Assembly: GCF_030445035.2 (NCBI RefSeq)
Contig: NC_080673.1
Location: 36,824,365-36,888,364, forward strand
Source of the DNA: Dasypus novemcinctus
Taxonomy: Eukaryota > Chordata > Mammalia > Cingulata > Dasypodidae
DNA length: 64,000 bases
Reading direction: 5' to 3'
Part shown: in pieces, positions 36,391 to 49,544 of the stretch
How positions within the stretch are numbered: the stretch's first letter is position 1
Layout of the letters: each line of letters opens with the position of its first letter
Program-made: the position numbers and the translations under genes
Notes under the pieces: model-generated
Seen by the model: the letters and a program-made list of their open reading frames with translations, nothing else
Database searches by the model: none
What the model was told of the DNA's origin: nothing

Positions 36391-37085
36391 TACCTAAACT
36401 TATGCAAAAACTGCTAAGAAAAGAAAATAATAAATTGGCCAAGACACAAGACTTCCAAATTTTAGGGAACAAAATGGGTAATTTAATTTCTGACATAATT
36501 TAATATCATGTTTAGTTTTAAAGTGAATGCCATCACAATTTTGATTATTTTTACAAAAAAAGAATAAATACAACAAAATGTTTTATATATAAAAAATCCT
36601 AAAGTGCAAGTCTACTAGCAAACTGTCTACTGAGACCTCATATTTTTAAAGGATAGTTCAATGGTAAGAATTATGTTGTCTCTTGCTTTCTATGTTAAAT
36701 ATAGCTTTATGATACTATGCAAATTTTACCTAATTTAAAACGCTTTTAAACCAAAAGGGAAAATATAACTATAAAAATCAAGAATGTCTTTGAGCCAGCA
36801 TCACAGTAGCTGTTGACCCGTGTATTCATCTCCACGATAGGGCAAGGTCAGTGAGTGCTGACCCCGAATGCTAACACCTGCACAGCATTAGTGCGTGCGT
36901 GAGTTGCCTGATATTTTCTCTTGTTTGAAGGCATGTGATCGAGACCTCTTGGCATCTCTTTTCCAATGCTTCCCTTAAAACTCTATGGAAAAGCATTGTA
37001 AGAATGTGTATATTCTTATGGAGTTACAGAGACTGCTCAGCACATATGGATGTTATTTATTTTAGCACTGCTTAAGGAATATTAA
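36391..37085. other. Intergenic, nothing recognised
   Basis: AT-rich sequence, no coding signal seen. Confidence 0.5.
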
Positions 37086-37094
37086 GAAAGGAAA

Positions 37095-37320
37095 GGGGAG
37101 CAGATGTGACTCAAACAGTTGAGCTCCCGCTTTCCACATGGCAAGTCTTGGTTCAGTTCCTGGTGCCTTCTGGAAAAAAAAAAAAAAAAGCAAGCAAAAC
37201 AAATGAAAAATCAACTCAGGAAAGCTGATTTGGCTCAGTGGTTGAGCCCCCCAGCTTCCCAAATGGAGGTCCTGGGTTCAATCTCTGGCTCCCAGTCCTC
37301 AAAAAAAAATTTTTTTTTAA
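37095..37320 (+). mobile_element. Dimeric tRNA-derived SINE (DAS type)
   Basis: Two tRNA-like heads ("gcagatgtgactcaaacagt" and "aaagctgatttggctcagtg") with an A-rich linker containing "gcaagcaaaacaaatg", the same build as the 16.36-kb element. Flanking aaaggaaa-type sequence may be an imperfect target-site duplication. Confidence 0.82.
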
Positions 37321-38690
37321 AGTAAAGGAAAACACAGATTTTGAGTTGCCTTATGTTTTTTAAAATTCAGATATTTGGATATAAATGTGATTCAGGTTTC
37401 TTTAGGTAGATACTATTATCATTTTAAACCTGGACAATAACATCTTTCAAATTTTTAAAAAAACATACACTCATACACACACTTTCACACACTCTGGTGT
37501 TAGTAGTAGGAATAGAAGGCATTTATGGGATATTTTAGGTGAATCTAAATGGTAAAAAGAGCGTTAAAGTTATTATATTTTTAAAAATAGCTTTTCATTT
37601 CAATAGGCAAACTGAACATGTTGAAACCACACATAAACCCAACATTTATGATATTTTTGCTAATCAAGTCCCCTTTTAATGGTACCATGAGGAAGAAAGT
37701 CCATATTTACCCTTAAATGCTAAGGTTTGTTCTTTATCTCATGGATAAAATAATATCTCCTCCCCTTAAATTAATAATAATAAATTGTCACTTTTCCCAG
37801 AGATTATTCATGCAAACAAATTGGGAATTCTTCCAAGTGGACCAAGAGATATTTGGAGGCCATGGGATTTGACAAGCATGAAGTTAGAAGAGACTTTCAG
37901 GTGACTGTGTGGCATAGCTCTGTGCCATCAGCTAGGACTGAAAAAGTGGGCATGACAGTTATTGATTAAGGTTTTTCACAGTCTATTTGACAAGAAAACA
38001 ACAAATCTTCAAATTGTAACAGATAGAAGAATGGCAAAGATGAAATACCCTGGTACTGTAGAAACACAAACCTAACAGAGCAGGAAATCAGGAAGATTTC
38101 TTCTACATTTCTGATAGATCCTGTAAGTAAAGGAAAACCTAAAAAAACATTCCACAGGTGAGGAGCTCCCACAAATATTAAAATGCTCATGCCTGGTGGC
38201 AGGTGCAGGAGAAGGAGGCTCACCACTTTCATGGAGGAGCCCTTCCACTAGGGAACTTGTACTCTTAGCAGAGTTCCTAAAGGTGGCCATAAGTAATGAT
38301 AGCCTTTCCCTACTTCTACATCTCACTGGGAGTCACTACTGAGAGTAATCAACCCCAGAACCTGAAAACTCAAGGACCAACCTGGCTTTTAGGCAGAAGA
38401 ATATGAGCCTTTCATACTTCACAGGGCCAATCAGCATTAAGACAGCTCTCTGCTGCATACTATGTGGGCTCTCCTGTTCTGCTCCTTACATTTGCTGCCT
38501 CGTGATCCACATAGAGTTTGAATCAGGTTCCCCTTCTCTAGTCCAGCATTGGCCTGCTCCCTGTGCCTCAGGGCTCCTAATCCTGTTCTTCAGGTTAGTC
38601 ATAATATTTAGGGCCAAAACCGCCTCCCTCACCTCCTCATACTCCTTGCCTGCTTGCCTGAGATTAACTTCTTTACATTCCAAAACCTCC
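37321..38690. other. Intergenic, unassigned
   Basis: Unassigned sequence. The open frame of 155 codons at 38403-38870 runs into the LTR-like element and has no recognisable match. Confidence 0.5.
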
Positions 38691-39154
38691 TACCATCAAC
38701 CCATCTATCAGTTGATCACCACTTGTCAGCTTCTTTCCTTTAATTTGAAAGGCATCAGAACTAAAACACATAACCCATTCTTCCGAAGTAACCCCTGCCT
38801 AAAGTCACCTTTATCTAATTATAACAGAAAAAAACTCACACCCATCGATTATGGTAAGCCACCATTTTGAACAAGCAATGCATGACCTAGCATGATTTAT
38901 AACTGCACATGCTCCACTTAAACCTGCCCCTTAACCCCTGTCATCTCACCCCATCCTATGACACTACCCCAGACCCTCCTACCCTCAACTGTATGAAAAT
39001 GTCCAACCCCTTCAGCTTGGGGAGACCCACAATGAGGTTTGTCTCTTGTCTCCTGCTGGGGTGGCCTTGCAATAAACTCTTGTTTTTTGAATCCTGGTGT
39101 CATGGTACCTCGCTTCTGTGAGCTTTGGGCAATGAACCCCTTTGGGTGGTTACA
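38690..39154 (+). mobile_element. Degenerate retroviral LTR, copy A
   Basis: Clear similarity to 43410-43960, with shared runs such as "gaaaatgtccaaccccttc" and "atgcatgacctagcatgatt". It has AATAAA at 39071-39076 and ends at ggttaca. Directly after it comes gtttggcgactcagtg, which looks like a degenerate primer-binding-site leader. Relative to copy B it lacks about 175 bp. No viral coding frame is visible nearby. Confidence 0.65.
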
Positions 39155-39258
39155 GTTTGGCGACTCAGTGAGGCCACTGCACGATGCTCCACAGCTCCTG
39201 TGAGATGGAGATCCCCAGCTGCCAACCCTGTGTGGCCACCGCACCAGTGAATCTAGAG

Positions 39259-39469
39259 CAGCAGTTCTTAACCATGAGTCTGTGGTAAGATTTCAGTGGG
39301 TCCATGAACTTGAATTGAAAAAAATCAACTTAACTTTATTTTCTCTGACCTTTAACAGAAATCTAGTATTTCCATCACTTATGAATGCATGCAATAAATA
39401 AATTATAGTAGTATTCACTTCACCTGACTAGCAAAGGGTCCGTGGAACAAAAAAGGTTAAGAACCCATG
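39259..39469. mobile_element. Small hAT-like transposon with 8-bp target-site duplication
   Basis: Imperfect terminal inverted repeats: the left end cagcagttcttaaccat against the right end read in reverse, catgggttcttaacctt. The flanks are atctagag (39251-39258) and gtctagag (39470-39477), 7 of 8 identical. The 8-bp duplication and ttcttaacc ends fit non-autonomous hAT-Charlie-type elements. It lies in the leader after LTR copy A. Confidence 0.75.
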
Positions 39470-39477
39470 GTCTAGAG

Positions 39478-41750
39478 GCTCACTGACCAGGCCTCTTCCT
39501 GTCTCCAGCAGTGTCATCAACCCTATGGTGCAGTTTCATTTTGAGAGAAGGAAAAGTTCTAGGAATAGAACTTTTAGGTGAGTAACTTTGTATTTGTGGC
39601 TATTGTTTGCTGAAGTCTGTTAATTGTGGGTTAGAGTCCCACTTTGGTTGTCAGCTGTTGATTTAGATTATGGGTTAGAGTACCACCTTATTCAGGCAGA
39701 TCTGATTCAGTTACAAACTAAAGAAAAGGATGAAATCCTTTTGTAATACTGCCTACCCTCATTACAAATTAGAATCTGTAGAACAATGGTCATAAAATGT
39801 ATCTCTAATATGCAATAGTTAAGATTATATTATAATTAGGTTATATTGTAAAATAGAAGAGAAATAAGATTTACTCCCATATGTCTTCATCTTTGTATCA
39901 GCATGAGAATTTACAGAAAAGATACAAAATTACAGTTTAAACTATGAAGTTTTATGTTTCTGTGCTTCTGTGTCTGACTCATGGCTAAAGATTTTAATTG
40001 AAGCTACAGGCTTTCACTTTCTATATGTGTCTGTCTCTTCGTTTGATATTTATTTCCCTACCTCTGGATGGTAATACCAAGTTAATAAATAAAAAGCTTT
40101 AAGAGAGCTCTATTCAAATTGCTTAACAGTAAATAAACACTTATATACATACATAGGTGAATATAAATTGGTACTGCTGAAGTTCCAGAGACTGAGGAAG
40201 TCAAATGCCTAATACTCTTTAGACTCCTGTCTTCCTCTTCTGTGTCCTGGCTTAGCCTAGCTCCCCGTCTATAATGATCCCTTAATTCCTTTTCTATGTT
40301 TTTAAGAACTTCCATATTTAACAAAAAATGAAATCATGCAAAACTGAAATTTGGTCTTCTTTATGCTAAAATAATGATTTTTAAAAAAAATTATTGGTCT
40401 ACTCTTAATGAGAAGTTATAAAAAGTTTTTCTTAACAAATATTAACAGAATACTTTAAGTACTCTGACAAGAATACGAAGAGTTGGTGTTTGTGCTGAAC
40501 TTATCATCCTTTATGGTTTTGGAAAACAAGTCTTCTCACTTTTAAAGGAGCTAAGCCTTTTTCTTAAATTGTATTGACTCCTATTTTACTCTTTTATTGT
40601 CACTTTGGTTAAACAGTGAACTAATCATTGTTTCATAGTGACCCATTTTCCTATGTAAACATAAGGTTCAGACCTGAAAACTTTTGCTTCCAAAAATCAA
40701 ACCCTAAAGGTTATCTTTTTATTTCAAACTGTTGCAAAGAATTTCTTTCACCTTGTAAAAAATTTAAGTGAGGTGCTAAAAATAGCAAGGTTCATTTGTC
40801 ATGCATGGGATGTGGTATAAAAATTACAAGGGATTTTCTAACCTTAATTTGGCTGAAATTGTAAGTTGAAATATTATTCATATAAATATTTAAAGATTGT
40901 ATAAATTTCCTGAAGATTTGCCAACATTCTCACTGTACATGTTATGTTCTAAATCTGATCTGCATATTGTTAGACAACGGTGTTGTTGTTGTAGTTTTAG
41001 TTATTCTTAGAAGAAAGTTACATGTCATGGAAACAACCAGATTTCCTTTTCTGTTATTTTTTTCTGATCCTTCTCTAAAAACAAATGTAGTCTGCTCCAG
41101 TTCAGAGCTTCATCTTCAATGCAAAAGGATTTCAAAAGAAAAGCAAAATAAGTATAGAAATTATGTTCTACTTCTTAATTAAGATAACTCTGTAAAAATG
41201 TAAAGGTGAGGCAGGGAAAAATCTCCTGCTTTAGTCTGTGGTTGATGACATCAATATAAATTGTCAAATGTTTTTATTTCTGGAAATAGCTTCATTTAGA
41301 AAATACTTATAAAGGAATTAGGGCCTAGATTGTTAGTTCTTGCAGCAGTCACATTAGTTCTTGGGCCATGGAAGTTATTTCTGAATTTTGAGGTGATTTG
41401 CTTCTTGTGTGTATGACCTAGTAGCTTCTTGGAACTTAAGGTGTCTGTGTGACACCTGAGACTCAGATTTGGAGTTCTCTGAAAGAGCAGCATTACTCAT
41501 ATAGCAACTGTTGCAGGAGGTGAAAAAGGGATCAGCCTTCAATTAGGAATATGAAAGGGATTGAAATAGTTAAGACAAAGGTGACTCAATATACAGGGTA
41601 AAAGGTAATATTTATCTATATTTTGAGACTTTAATTTTTGTGTAAGACCAATGGAGAGAGATTAAATTTGTCCGATAATGTAAACATCTGTAGCATAGTA
41701 TCTGATTTAACCTATCTACTCAGCTTATTTAAATAATGAATTCAACTTTA
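39478..41750. other. Intergenic, possibly degenerate LTR-element interior
   Basis: No open frame of note. The first few hundred bases could be an eroded continuation of the leader after LTR copy A. The remainder is AT-rich and unassigned. Confidence 0.4.
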
Positions 41751-42545
41751 TTTATCATGAAAACTAGAAAAAAGAATGAGATCTTAGTACAGGTTGATGC
41801 AAAAACTTGATGCACTCCAGAGTGTTTTGGGCATAATAAAAGACTGAGGAATGAAGCATGTAAGCTTCAACTTCCAAACCTGGGAAATTCCTGCTATTCT
41901 CTTAAGCAATAGGGGTTCCCAATTTACTGAAACTATAGTAAAGCAACTTTACAAAATCTAAATCTAAGATCCACTCTCTTTGGGAAAAATAAATGATCCC
42001 CTTTGAACTTATAACAGGAAGACCTAGAAAAATAAAGTCTGGAATATATAAGCCTTGCCTCCTAACAGAAAATATGCTAAACCCTCAATTTTGGCACTTA
42101 CATTTATGAAACATCAAAACAACAAAACTAAGCATAATTATAATGAATTTCTAAGAGGAACACCTTGAAAACCATGTTACTCAGATGTGGCCTCTCTCTA
42201 AGCCAAACTCTACAAATAAACTATCTTTCCTCCTACATGGGACATGACTCCCAAGGATGTTCCCCTCTGGTGCCAGCAGATCAATACCAAATGTTGATCA
42301 GTAATGCTTTTGGAGAAGGATCTTGCTGAAAGGGGGAAATGTTAAAAGCAATAAAAGAAAATACAGTTTCTATAGCTAAGAGATTTCAAATGGAATCAGG
42401 AGCTCAGTCTAGAGGTTGCTTTTATGCAGGTCTCAGCAAGATACTGCAAACTGTCCAGTATGTGAAGTCCCAAAAAACAATGTTCCTGAAAACCCTAAGG
42501 ACATACAGACACCATAGCTCTATGGCTACATGGAATCTATAGAAA
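41750..42545 (+). mobile_element. Repeat related to the 31.5-32.4 kb block
   Basis: The segment with "tctctctaagccaaactcta" and "gggacatgactcccaagg" matches the upstream part of the 31.5-kb block in order and orientation. It is a probable L1-type 3' region fragment. Confidence 0.5.
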
Positions 42546-43050
42546 GCTATTTCCCCAAATTTCATGTGGTTCTATTCACTTCTAAGTAGAATAATTGTAA
42601 TCCTTCTACTTCTTTTATTTAAATGTATCATTTAAAATTTACTTGTTAACTTTATTTCTCAGAGACTTAAAGGCTCCAAATTATTCCTATACTAGCTAAA
42701 GAATGAAACCATGGACAGGAAAAATCATTTGTGGAGATATCCTCTATTCCTATAACCTTTTCTTCTGAGCTTGCTTTGACTAAGGCTCATGTAACCTGAG
42801 CATTTACAAAACATACTGACTCTTATCCTTTATATGTCCTTTGAACAGAAGTCACCTCCCTCAGAACCAAGATTATAAAGACAGGGAGGCATTGGAAGCA
42901 AATCAAACACTAAAAGATAATGAGCTATTTCTATGCATCCAACAATATACCAGCCTCTTCAGGAAGCAACCTAGAACTCAAGAATGCAGTTAAAGCAGCC
43001 TTTACCCCTTATCCCTCAAGTCTGAGGAATGCAACAAAAAAGGGAGACTC

Positions 43051-43385
43051 GGGAAACAGACTTTGGCCCAGTGGTTAGGGCGTCCCTCCTTGACCCGTGT
43101 GGAGCTGGCCCATGCGCAGTGCTGATGCGTGCAAGGAGTGCCGTGCCACGCAGGGGTGTCCCCCGCGTAGGGGAGCCCCACGCGCAAGGAGTGTACCTCT
43201 AAAGGAGAGCCGCCCAGCACGAGAGGAGAAAGTGCAGCCTGCCCAGGAATGGCGCCACCCACACTTCCCGTGCCGCTGACGACAACAGAAGCAGACAAAG
43301 AAACAAGACGCAGCAAAAAGACACAGAAAACAGACAACCGGGGGAGGGGAGGGGAATTAAATAAATAAAAATAAAATCTTTAAAA
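43051..43385 (+). mobile_element. DAS-III SINE lacking the B box
   Basis: A plus-strand copy nearly identical to the 18.23-kb element, but with 38 bp missing from the head between gggcgtcc and ctccttgacc. This removes the segment with the B box (ggttcaaacc). It is flanked by aaaaaagggaRactc at 43036-43050 and 43386-43400. It sits inside LTR copy B or its flank. SINE-derived frames here are not genes. Confidence 0.88.
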
Positions 43386-43409
43386 AAAAAAGGGAAACTC
43401 AAATTGCCA

Positions 43410-43970
43410 CCTACTAACCCACTCTCCCAAAGTAACACCTATCTCTCCTGGCTTACAGAAGTTCCTATTTCCCTTTTTCAGAACCCCCACTTCTTTATGC
43501 TTATACATAAGAAACTAGCTTCACCTCAAGACAAGTTCCTGTTTTCCTCTCCCCCTGCAGCAGCTGATAAAGCTGGTTCAAACCAGGACTAGGCACAAAG
43601 TCCTGCACAGTCAGGAGAAGACAACCTAAAGTGACCTTTACCTAATTACAATAGTAAAAATCATACCCACTGGATCATGCTAAGCTGCCATTTCGAACAT
43701 GTAATGCATGACCTAGCATGATTTAAAACTGCACTTTCTCCCCTTAAACCTACCCCTTAACCCTGTCATCTCACTCCATCCTATGACACTACCCTAGACC
43801 CTCCTACCCTCAACTGTATGAAAATGTCCAACCCCTTCAGCTTGGAGAGACACACAATGAAGACACACAATGTCTCCTGTCTCCTGCTGGGCTGGCCTTG
43901 CAATAAACTCTATCTCAGTTGTCCTCTGTGTACTTCGGCAAGGAGCCTGTTTGAGCAGTAAAAGACTATA
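43410..43970 (+). mobile_element. Degenerate retroviral LTR, copy B
   Basis: Same orientation and family as copy A. AATAAA lies at 43902-43907. A 13-bp tandem duplication (agacacacaatga) lies at 43848-43873. It keeps about 175 bp that copy A lacks (about 43450-43625). The 3' end after the poly(A) signal differs from copy A. Confidence 0.6.
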
Positions 43971-46900
43971 CTTGTTGAAAGGATAGGCTCTGCCAGCTAG
44001 TTGCCTATGTATGGGTATTGGCTCTTCTGTTAACTCTCCAGCTGACTTTTGGCAAGTTACTCAGACTTCATGTTCTCCAGTTTCCTTACGGGCTAAATGA
44101 ATATGATAAAAGGATGAAAGGTTTGGTAAACAGGGGCACTCGGTTACTTTATTATTGCTCCCTGATCACCATGCTAATTATGTGGGTTTCCTTGTGAGCT
44201 TGGAGAGCAGCAGGGGCACTAATCCTTGTTTTCCAATCATCTCCCACCTTCCAGCCCATCTATCTCTGACCTATTAAATTTATCTGTTATAGTGCAGTAC
44301 AACATTGTAAGAAATCCACACTTCTGTTTTATAGCTCATTATAGTATTAACACTATTTTTAAGAACTCTTCTTAAGAGGATTTTATGTGTCAAGAAATGC
44401 GATGAGCCACATTACAATGAGTTTTGAGTCTTCAAAGTTCATAAGTTAGGGAGAACATTTCAGTAGTCTCACAGAGAGGGCACTGAACTCTGAAGGGTTC
44501 CTATAATTCAAGAACATTTGGTTAAGTACATGTCAAGTAAAACCATTCACATGTACACAAGTGTGCACAATTTCTCATAGTCATCTTTTACAGAATTATC
44601 TTTTAGTTAACACTTTGGAAATATCCCTTTCACACGTAAAAAGTAGGTCAGGTTGACAGGGAAAGAATAACTGTCAAGAGGAATAGAAATGAAAAGGAGA
44701 AATATAACGTGGGTTGTAATTGAATAATGAACTAGATATTTCTAAGGAGCCTTAGTTTCATCAAAAGATAATAGATACCACTTGTGCTTTATAATTTCTT
44801 TTTTTGAAAAACTGACAAAGAACTGTCAGGTGAAAAAGTAAAGTCATCTTATAATGTCATCTCAAAACATTAATTTAGAAAACCTTAACTCAACTTACAG
44901 AAAGTTCCAATTTATTTTTCCTGAAATATTTTTTCTAAAAACCCCTTATATAGGACTCAATTTTCATAAATGTTCTTACAACCAGTTCATTGTAGTGTTT
45001 AGGTTCAAAAGAACTGCTCTAATCAGAGCTACGTTTTATAGATAAAAATACTACATATATATATGTATATATACAGGTGCATAAACTGCCTTAACTTTCT
45101 TGACCCAATGATTACTTTCGTTTTCAATTCAGCTACTTTTCTGGTTTTGTTTTTATAAATAGCAAGCTGTGATTCAATTAGCAGGCAAGGAGGAAACAAA
45201 ACAATCAAATCTCTAAGATGACCTTTCACTTTTTATGGCGGACTCAATCATGTTTGTCTAGACCTGCTGCTGTCCAGTGTGACAGCAGGTAGACATTGAG
45301 CACTTGAAATGTGGCTGGTCCAGAATCGAGATGATTTTCAATGTAAAATACACACAGGATTTTGAAGATTTAGGAAGTAAAACTAATGCAAAATATGTGT
45401 TTAGTAATTTTATATTGATTGCAAGTTGAAATCATGAAATTATTTATAGAAAATAAAATAAAAAAATCATTAAAATTAATTTCATCTATTTCTTTCTACT
45501 TCTTAAAATGTGAATTTACTAGAAATTTTTTACATATAAAACTTCATATTTTATATTCACAAACATTTCATTTGTACTTGCGTCTGTAGCTCACATTATA
45601 TTTCCATTAGGCTGTGCTGAATTCTAGCAGTTTTCTAGACAGTTTTAAAAAGTATGTTGCTTTGGAGAGAAAAAATAACTATTCCAATATATCAAGGGAT
45701 TGCAACTACACCATACCATGTTATCCTGTTCTGTATTTACAACTGAGAATATAAAATCAGTAAACTGACCATATGTTTCAAAACATCATTGCACACACAA
45801 ACGGCACCCTGCAGAAAGTTTTGTCCTCCAGACACACTTAACTTCACAAACCATCCTGCCTCTAATTCTCCAAACTACTGGCTTCTTTTGACAGGTTACC
45901 ACCCTTTCTTGTCAGATCCTGAAATTGAAATTTACATATTTTTCAAGACATAATTTCTTCAGGTCTTGTCAATAGCTTGTCTCAGAGTTCAGGATACAAA
46001 CTCCTCACAGGTGTCCCATTCAGAGTCCTATTGCCCAGGAGAAGAGGGTCAGTAGAATATTACACTCTAATATCTTTACACGAAAAAATACTAAAATCCC
46101 TTTTGTTATATTATTTGTACCAATACATTCAGAATTATATGTTCCAGACACTTCTTGTCTTTAATTTTTAAGAGTCAACTTTCTATTCAAAGGATAATAT
46201 TCTGATTTGGTAATTGAAACTCTATTTGGGATCTAATGTGCCACTGTTCTTATGTCAGAACTGGAAGACAATGCTTGAAATCAAGATACATTTCTTCCCT
46301 TATTTTTAGATGATACAAAGTATAACTTTAGTTAAAATTTTCAACTTAAATAAAACTAATTAAATACATTAAGGCAACTGTCCATTAGAAACATATATAT
46401 TAATACCCATTCCCAGTTATCTGTTTATTCTGAATTTTGGCTTGGCATAAAAAATCTTACCAGATGTTTGCCTCTAATTTGTTTATTTCTTAGAGGTTAC
46501 CTTAAAAACCCTTTAACTGATATACGCAATGTTCTTTGACTTCTAAAATTAGTACAGTTAAGATTTTAGATCATCTTTCTTGTATTCCCAAAAGGATCTT
46601 GCCAAAGTCTCAGCAGTGGTGTGTTGGAATTTTTAACAAAAAATGATGGAATTTTGAAGTAAGAATTAACTTTAGATATCATCTCACCCCTTCCTTTTTC
46701 ATTGATAAGAAAAATGAGTCCTAAGAAGTTAAATCCTTTGTCAAGACCACATGCCTGGCCTTGGCAGAACGTAACTCAGGCTCTTTACTCTGTTTTGCAT
46801 TTTTTAAAAACCTTTACTATTTATTCTCTGTGATATGGTAGAGGTAGCAAGGAAGAATCATAAATGCATTTCTTTTTTAATACGAAATAAGGGTTTTTCC

Positions 46901-48590
46901 AATTTCCTCCTTGTAAATAAACAGTACTTTCTTATCTGTATTTGACAGCTTTTTACATAAGTTAGATGCTTAGAGTAGCACTGTAAAAAAAAACAAATTA
47001 TTTTACCATTTTATACAGCTTCTTACAAAATGAAAGAAAAACTTATGGGTGAAATATCTGTAGAAAGTAAGTGAATAATTTCATACCAGACATATGTTCA
47101 TTATTGGGGTAGAAAGAATTATTTTCATGATATTCCTTTGAACATGGGGGAGGGTGGAGAGGATGAATTCAAGATCACGCACAGGAAGAATGACAATTGA
47201 GAGTCAAGAGTCAAGGTAGTGAACTGCACTTGCAAGTGGCAGACTTAGATTCCAAACAGCATTCTCTGCTGCCCTCTATAGGTTCTAAGAAACATTAAGG
47301 AGGGCTGCAAAAAAGGAACATCCTGCAGACAAGAAAGCAAAACATATCATTTGACAAATCAATCCTAGACTTCAAGCAAATGAAATAATAAATTACTTCT
47401 GAAATACAGACTTACACGCACACATATATATACATGTCTACCTATACACAAATGCACATACATGTGTATAGGTGTGTGTGCATATTTAAATCAGTATGCT
47501 ATTATAAAAAGTTAAAAATGTAAATATGCCTTCAATTTAAACTTATAGAATGTTTTCTTTATTTGGTTCTAATGTTTCTGTTGGTTTTCAGAGGGTTTAT
47601 TTCAAGATACAGCAAAGTGAAAATGTGTTCACTGGGTTTTCCTGTTGTCCCTTTCTTATATACTCACGGCATGTGCTGGCCATGAAACTCCCTATAATTT
47701 GAGATGCATCAGAACATACCTCCATGAGTTAACTTTCAAAACATCTATTACTAGTGACTCTCAGGTCTGTTTTTCTTGTAGTATATATATAATCTTTTTA
47801 GTATTCTAGAAAATGTCAGATCCCAGCACCGCTGACTTCTCCTGTGTATTTCAATTAAATCCACCAACAATTCTAACTAGTGATTACTGTGATCTCCATT
47901 TTACAAGACAAAAATGGGGTTACAGAAAGGTTAAGTGACTTTACCAAGGTCTAGGAAGAAGCCAGTAAGACGTTGTTTGGAAATCAGACTGAATTGCCCC
48001 AATTTGGGAAGGAAAAATTTTTATTCTATGCACTTTAATGCCAATTAAAACATATTCACAAGAACATAAACTCGTGTTTAATATTCTTTCTACATTTCCC
48101 CTTAAACTGTTATTTTGAATTTCCCATCTTATTTAATGGTACTGTTACCTTCCCATTTCCCCAAGCCAGAATCCCAGATCCTTACTGTCTCTCATTTCCC
48201 ATAACCAATACCTTATTATGCTCTTTTAATTCTGAAAGTTGATTGCTTCCCAATTAGTTTCCTTCACTTTAAATCACTTTAAATCAATACACAAACTTCT
48301 ACAACAGCCTCCTGCCTCCACCCCGATTCCACATTCTTCTTCCTCTATTTTAGCTTCTGTGTGAATGGCTGCATGAGTTCCTCGAGACACAATTTTAGTA
48401 ATATCATTTTTTAAAACACATTTTCCTTCTGTTCTCTTTATTCTCATTTTTCTTTCCTCATTCCCTTCAACTCTGACTTCTAACTCAACCAGTTTAAAAA
48501 GACTGTCCCTCAATTCCTTCACTTAACAAGTATTTATCAAGTGCCCATTTCAGGGGTAGGTTCACAGGATTCTAGGGAATCCATTCTTAG
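43971..48590. other. Intergenic with MIR remnants and a possible DNA transposon
   Basis: MIR-like remnants lie at about 43985-44110, 46635-46770 and 47870-47980. About 45247-45640 ("aatgtggctggtccagaatc", later "cattatatttccattaggc") resembles a mammalian DNA transposon of hAT type. CA/TA-rich spots lie at 45050-45075 and 47415-47480. No gene seen. Confidence 0.5.
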
Positions 48591-48599
48591 AATTAATAC

Positions 48600-48910
48600 T
48601 GTAATAATGGAAGAACATGTAACATTGATAGAGAGGTATTACTAGAGGTTCTGAGGGGAGGGGATGGAATAATAGGTGGAATATAGGGCCTTTTTTAGGC
48701 ATTGGAATTAAGTGTAAACCACAATGTAAACTATAGATCTTGGTTAGCAGCAATGCTTCGATATTAATTCATCAAATGTAACAAATGTACTACATTATTG
48801 TAAGATGTATTAATAAGGGAAGATGTGGAAGGGGGATGGATGGGGTATACAGGAATCCCTTAAATTTTCAGAGAAAATTTTCTGTAATCTGAAACATCTT
48901 TAAAAATAGT
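48600..48910 (+). mobile_element. L1-type 3' UTR copy
   Basis: Same motif order as the 31- and 32.7-kb copies: "aatgtaaactatag", "atgtaacaaatgtacta", "gtatacaggaatccctta", then an A-rich end. Confidence 0.6.
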
Positions 48911-49544
48911 TTATTATATGGAAAAAGATTAGAAACAAATAAATAATAGAGAAAAGGAACTTACAGCCTAGTAAGGAAACATATATAAATAGATGTGCTA
49001 AGTATTGTAAGAAAAAAATTATAAGCAGGTAATACAATAAGGCAAGGAAAAATTAATTTTGCCAGAGAGCCATGGAAATGTTCTCAGATGAAAAGATGTT
49101 GAGTTGAAGAGAAATAAGAGTTTACCAGCTAAATATGGTAGAAGGCATTCCAGGCAGAATAATATATATAATTTCAGAGGTAGCAACTAGCAGATGAGAG
49201 TGGGAAGGGTGACAATTCTGTAGGCTCTGCTAAGGAGTATAGACAATGGATAGCAATTAAGTGATTTTAGACAGGAGATTAATCTTCATTTGACAAAGAT
49301 CAATCTGGCTGCAATTTGGGAGGGAAAGGGCTGGAAATAGAAGGAAGACTTGGGAATTGTTCAGGTTAGAGATGATGAGCTCCTGAAATAGGATAATGGA
49401 GGAAGGAAAAAATATAAAAGTATTCAAAAGTGTATAACTGGAATGTAAGTTTTTCAAGGGTGTGGATATTTTGTTCATTGATGTGTCTCAAATACCTAGA
49501 GGAGTGTCATAAAGAGTTACTCAATAAATGTATGGTAGATTCTA

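Noticed and set aside
38403..38870. 155-codon plus-strand frame, considered as a possible gene or retroviral remnant
   Set aside because: No recognisable family motif. It runs into LTR copy A, and its composition is that of pyrimidine-rich repeat DNA.
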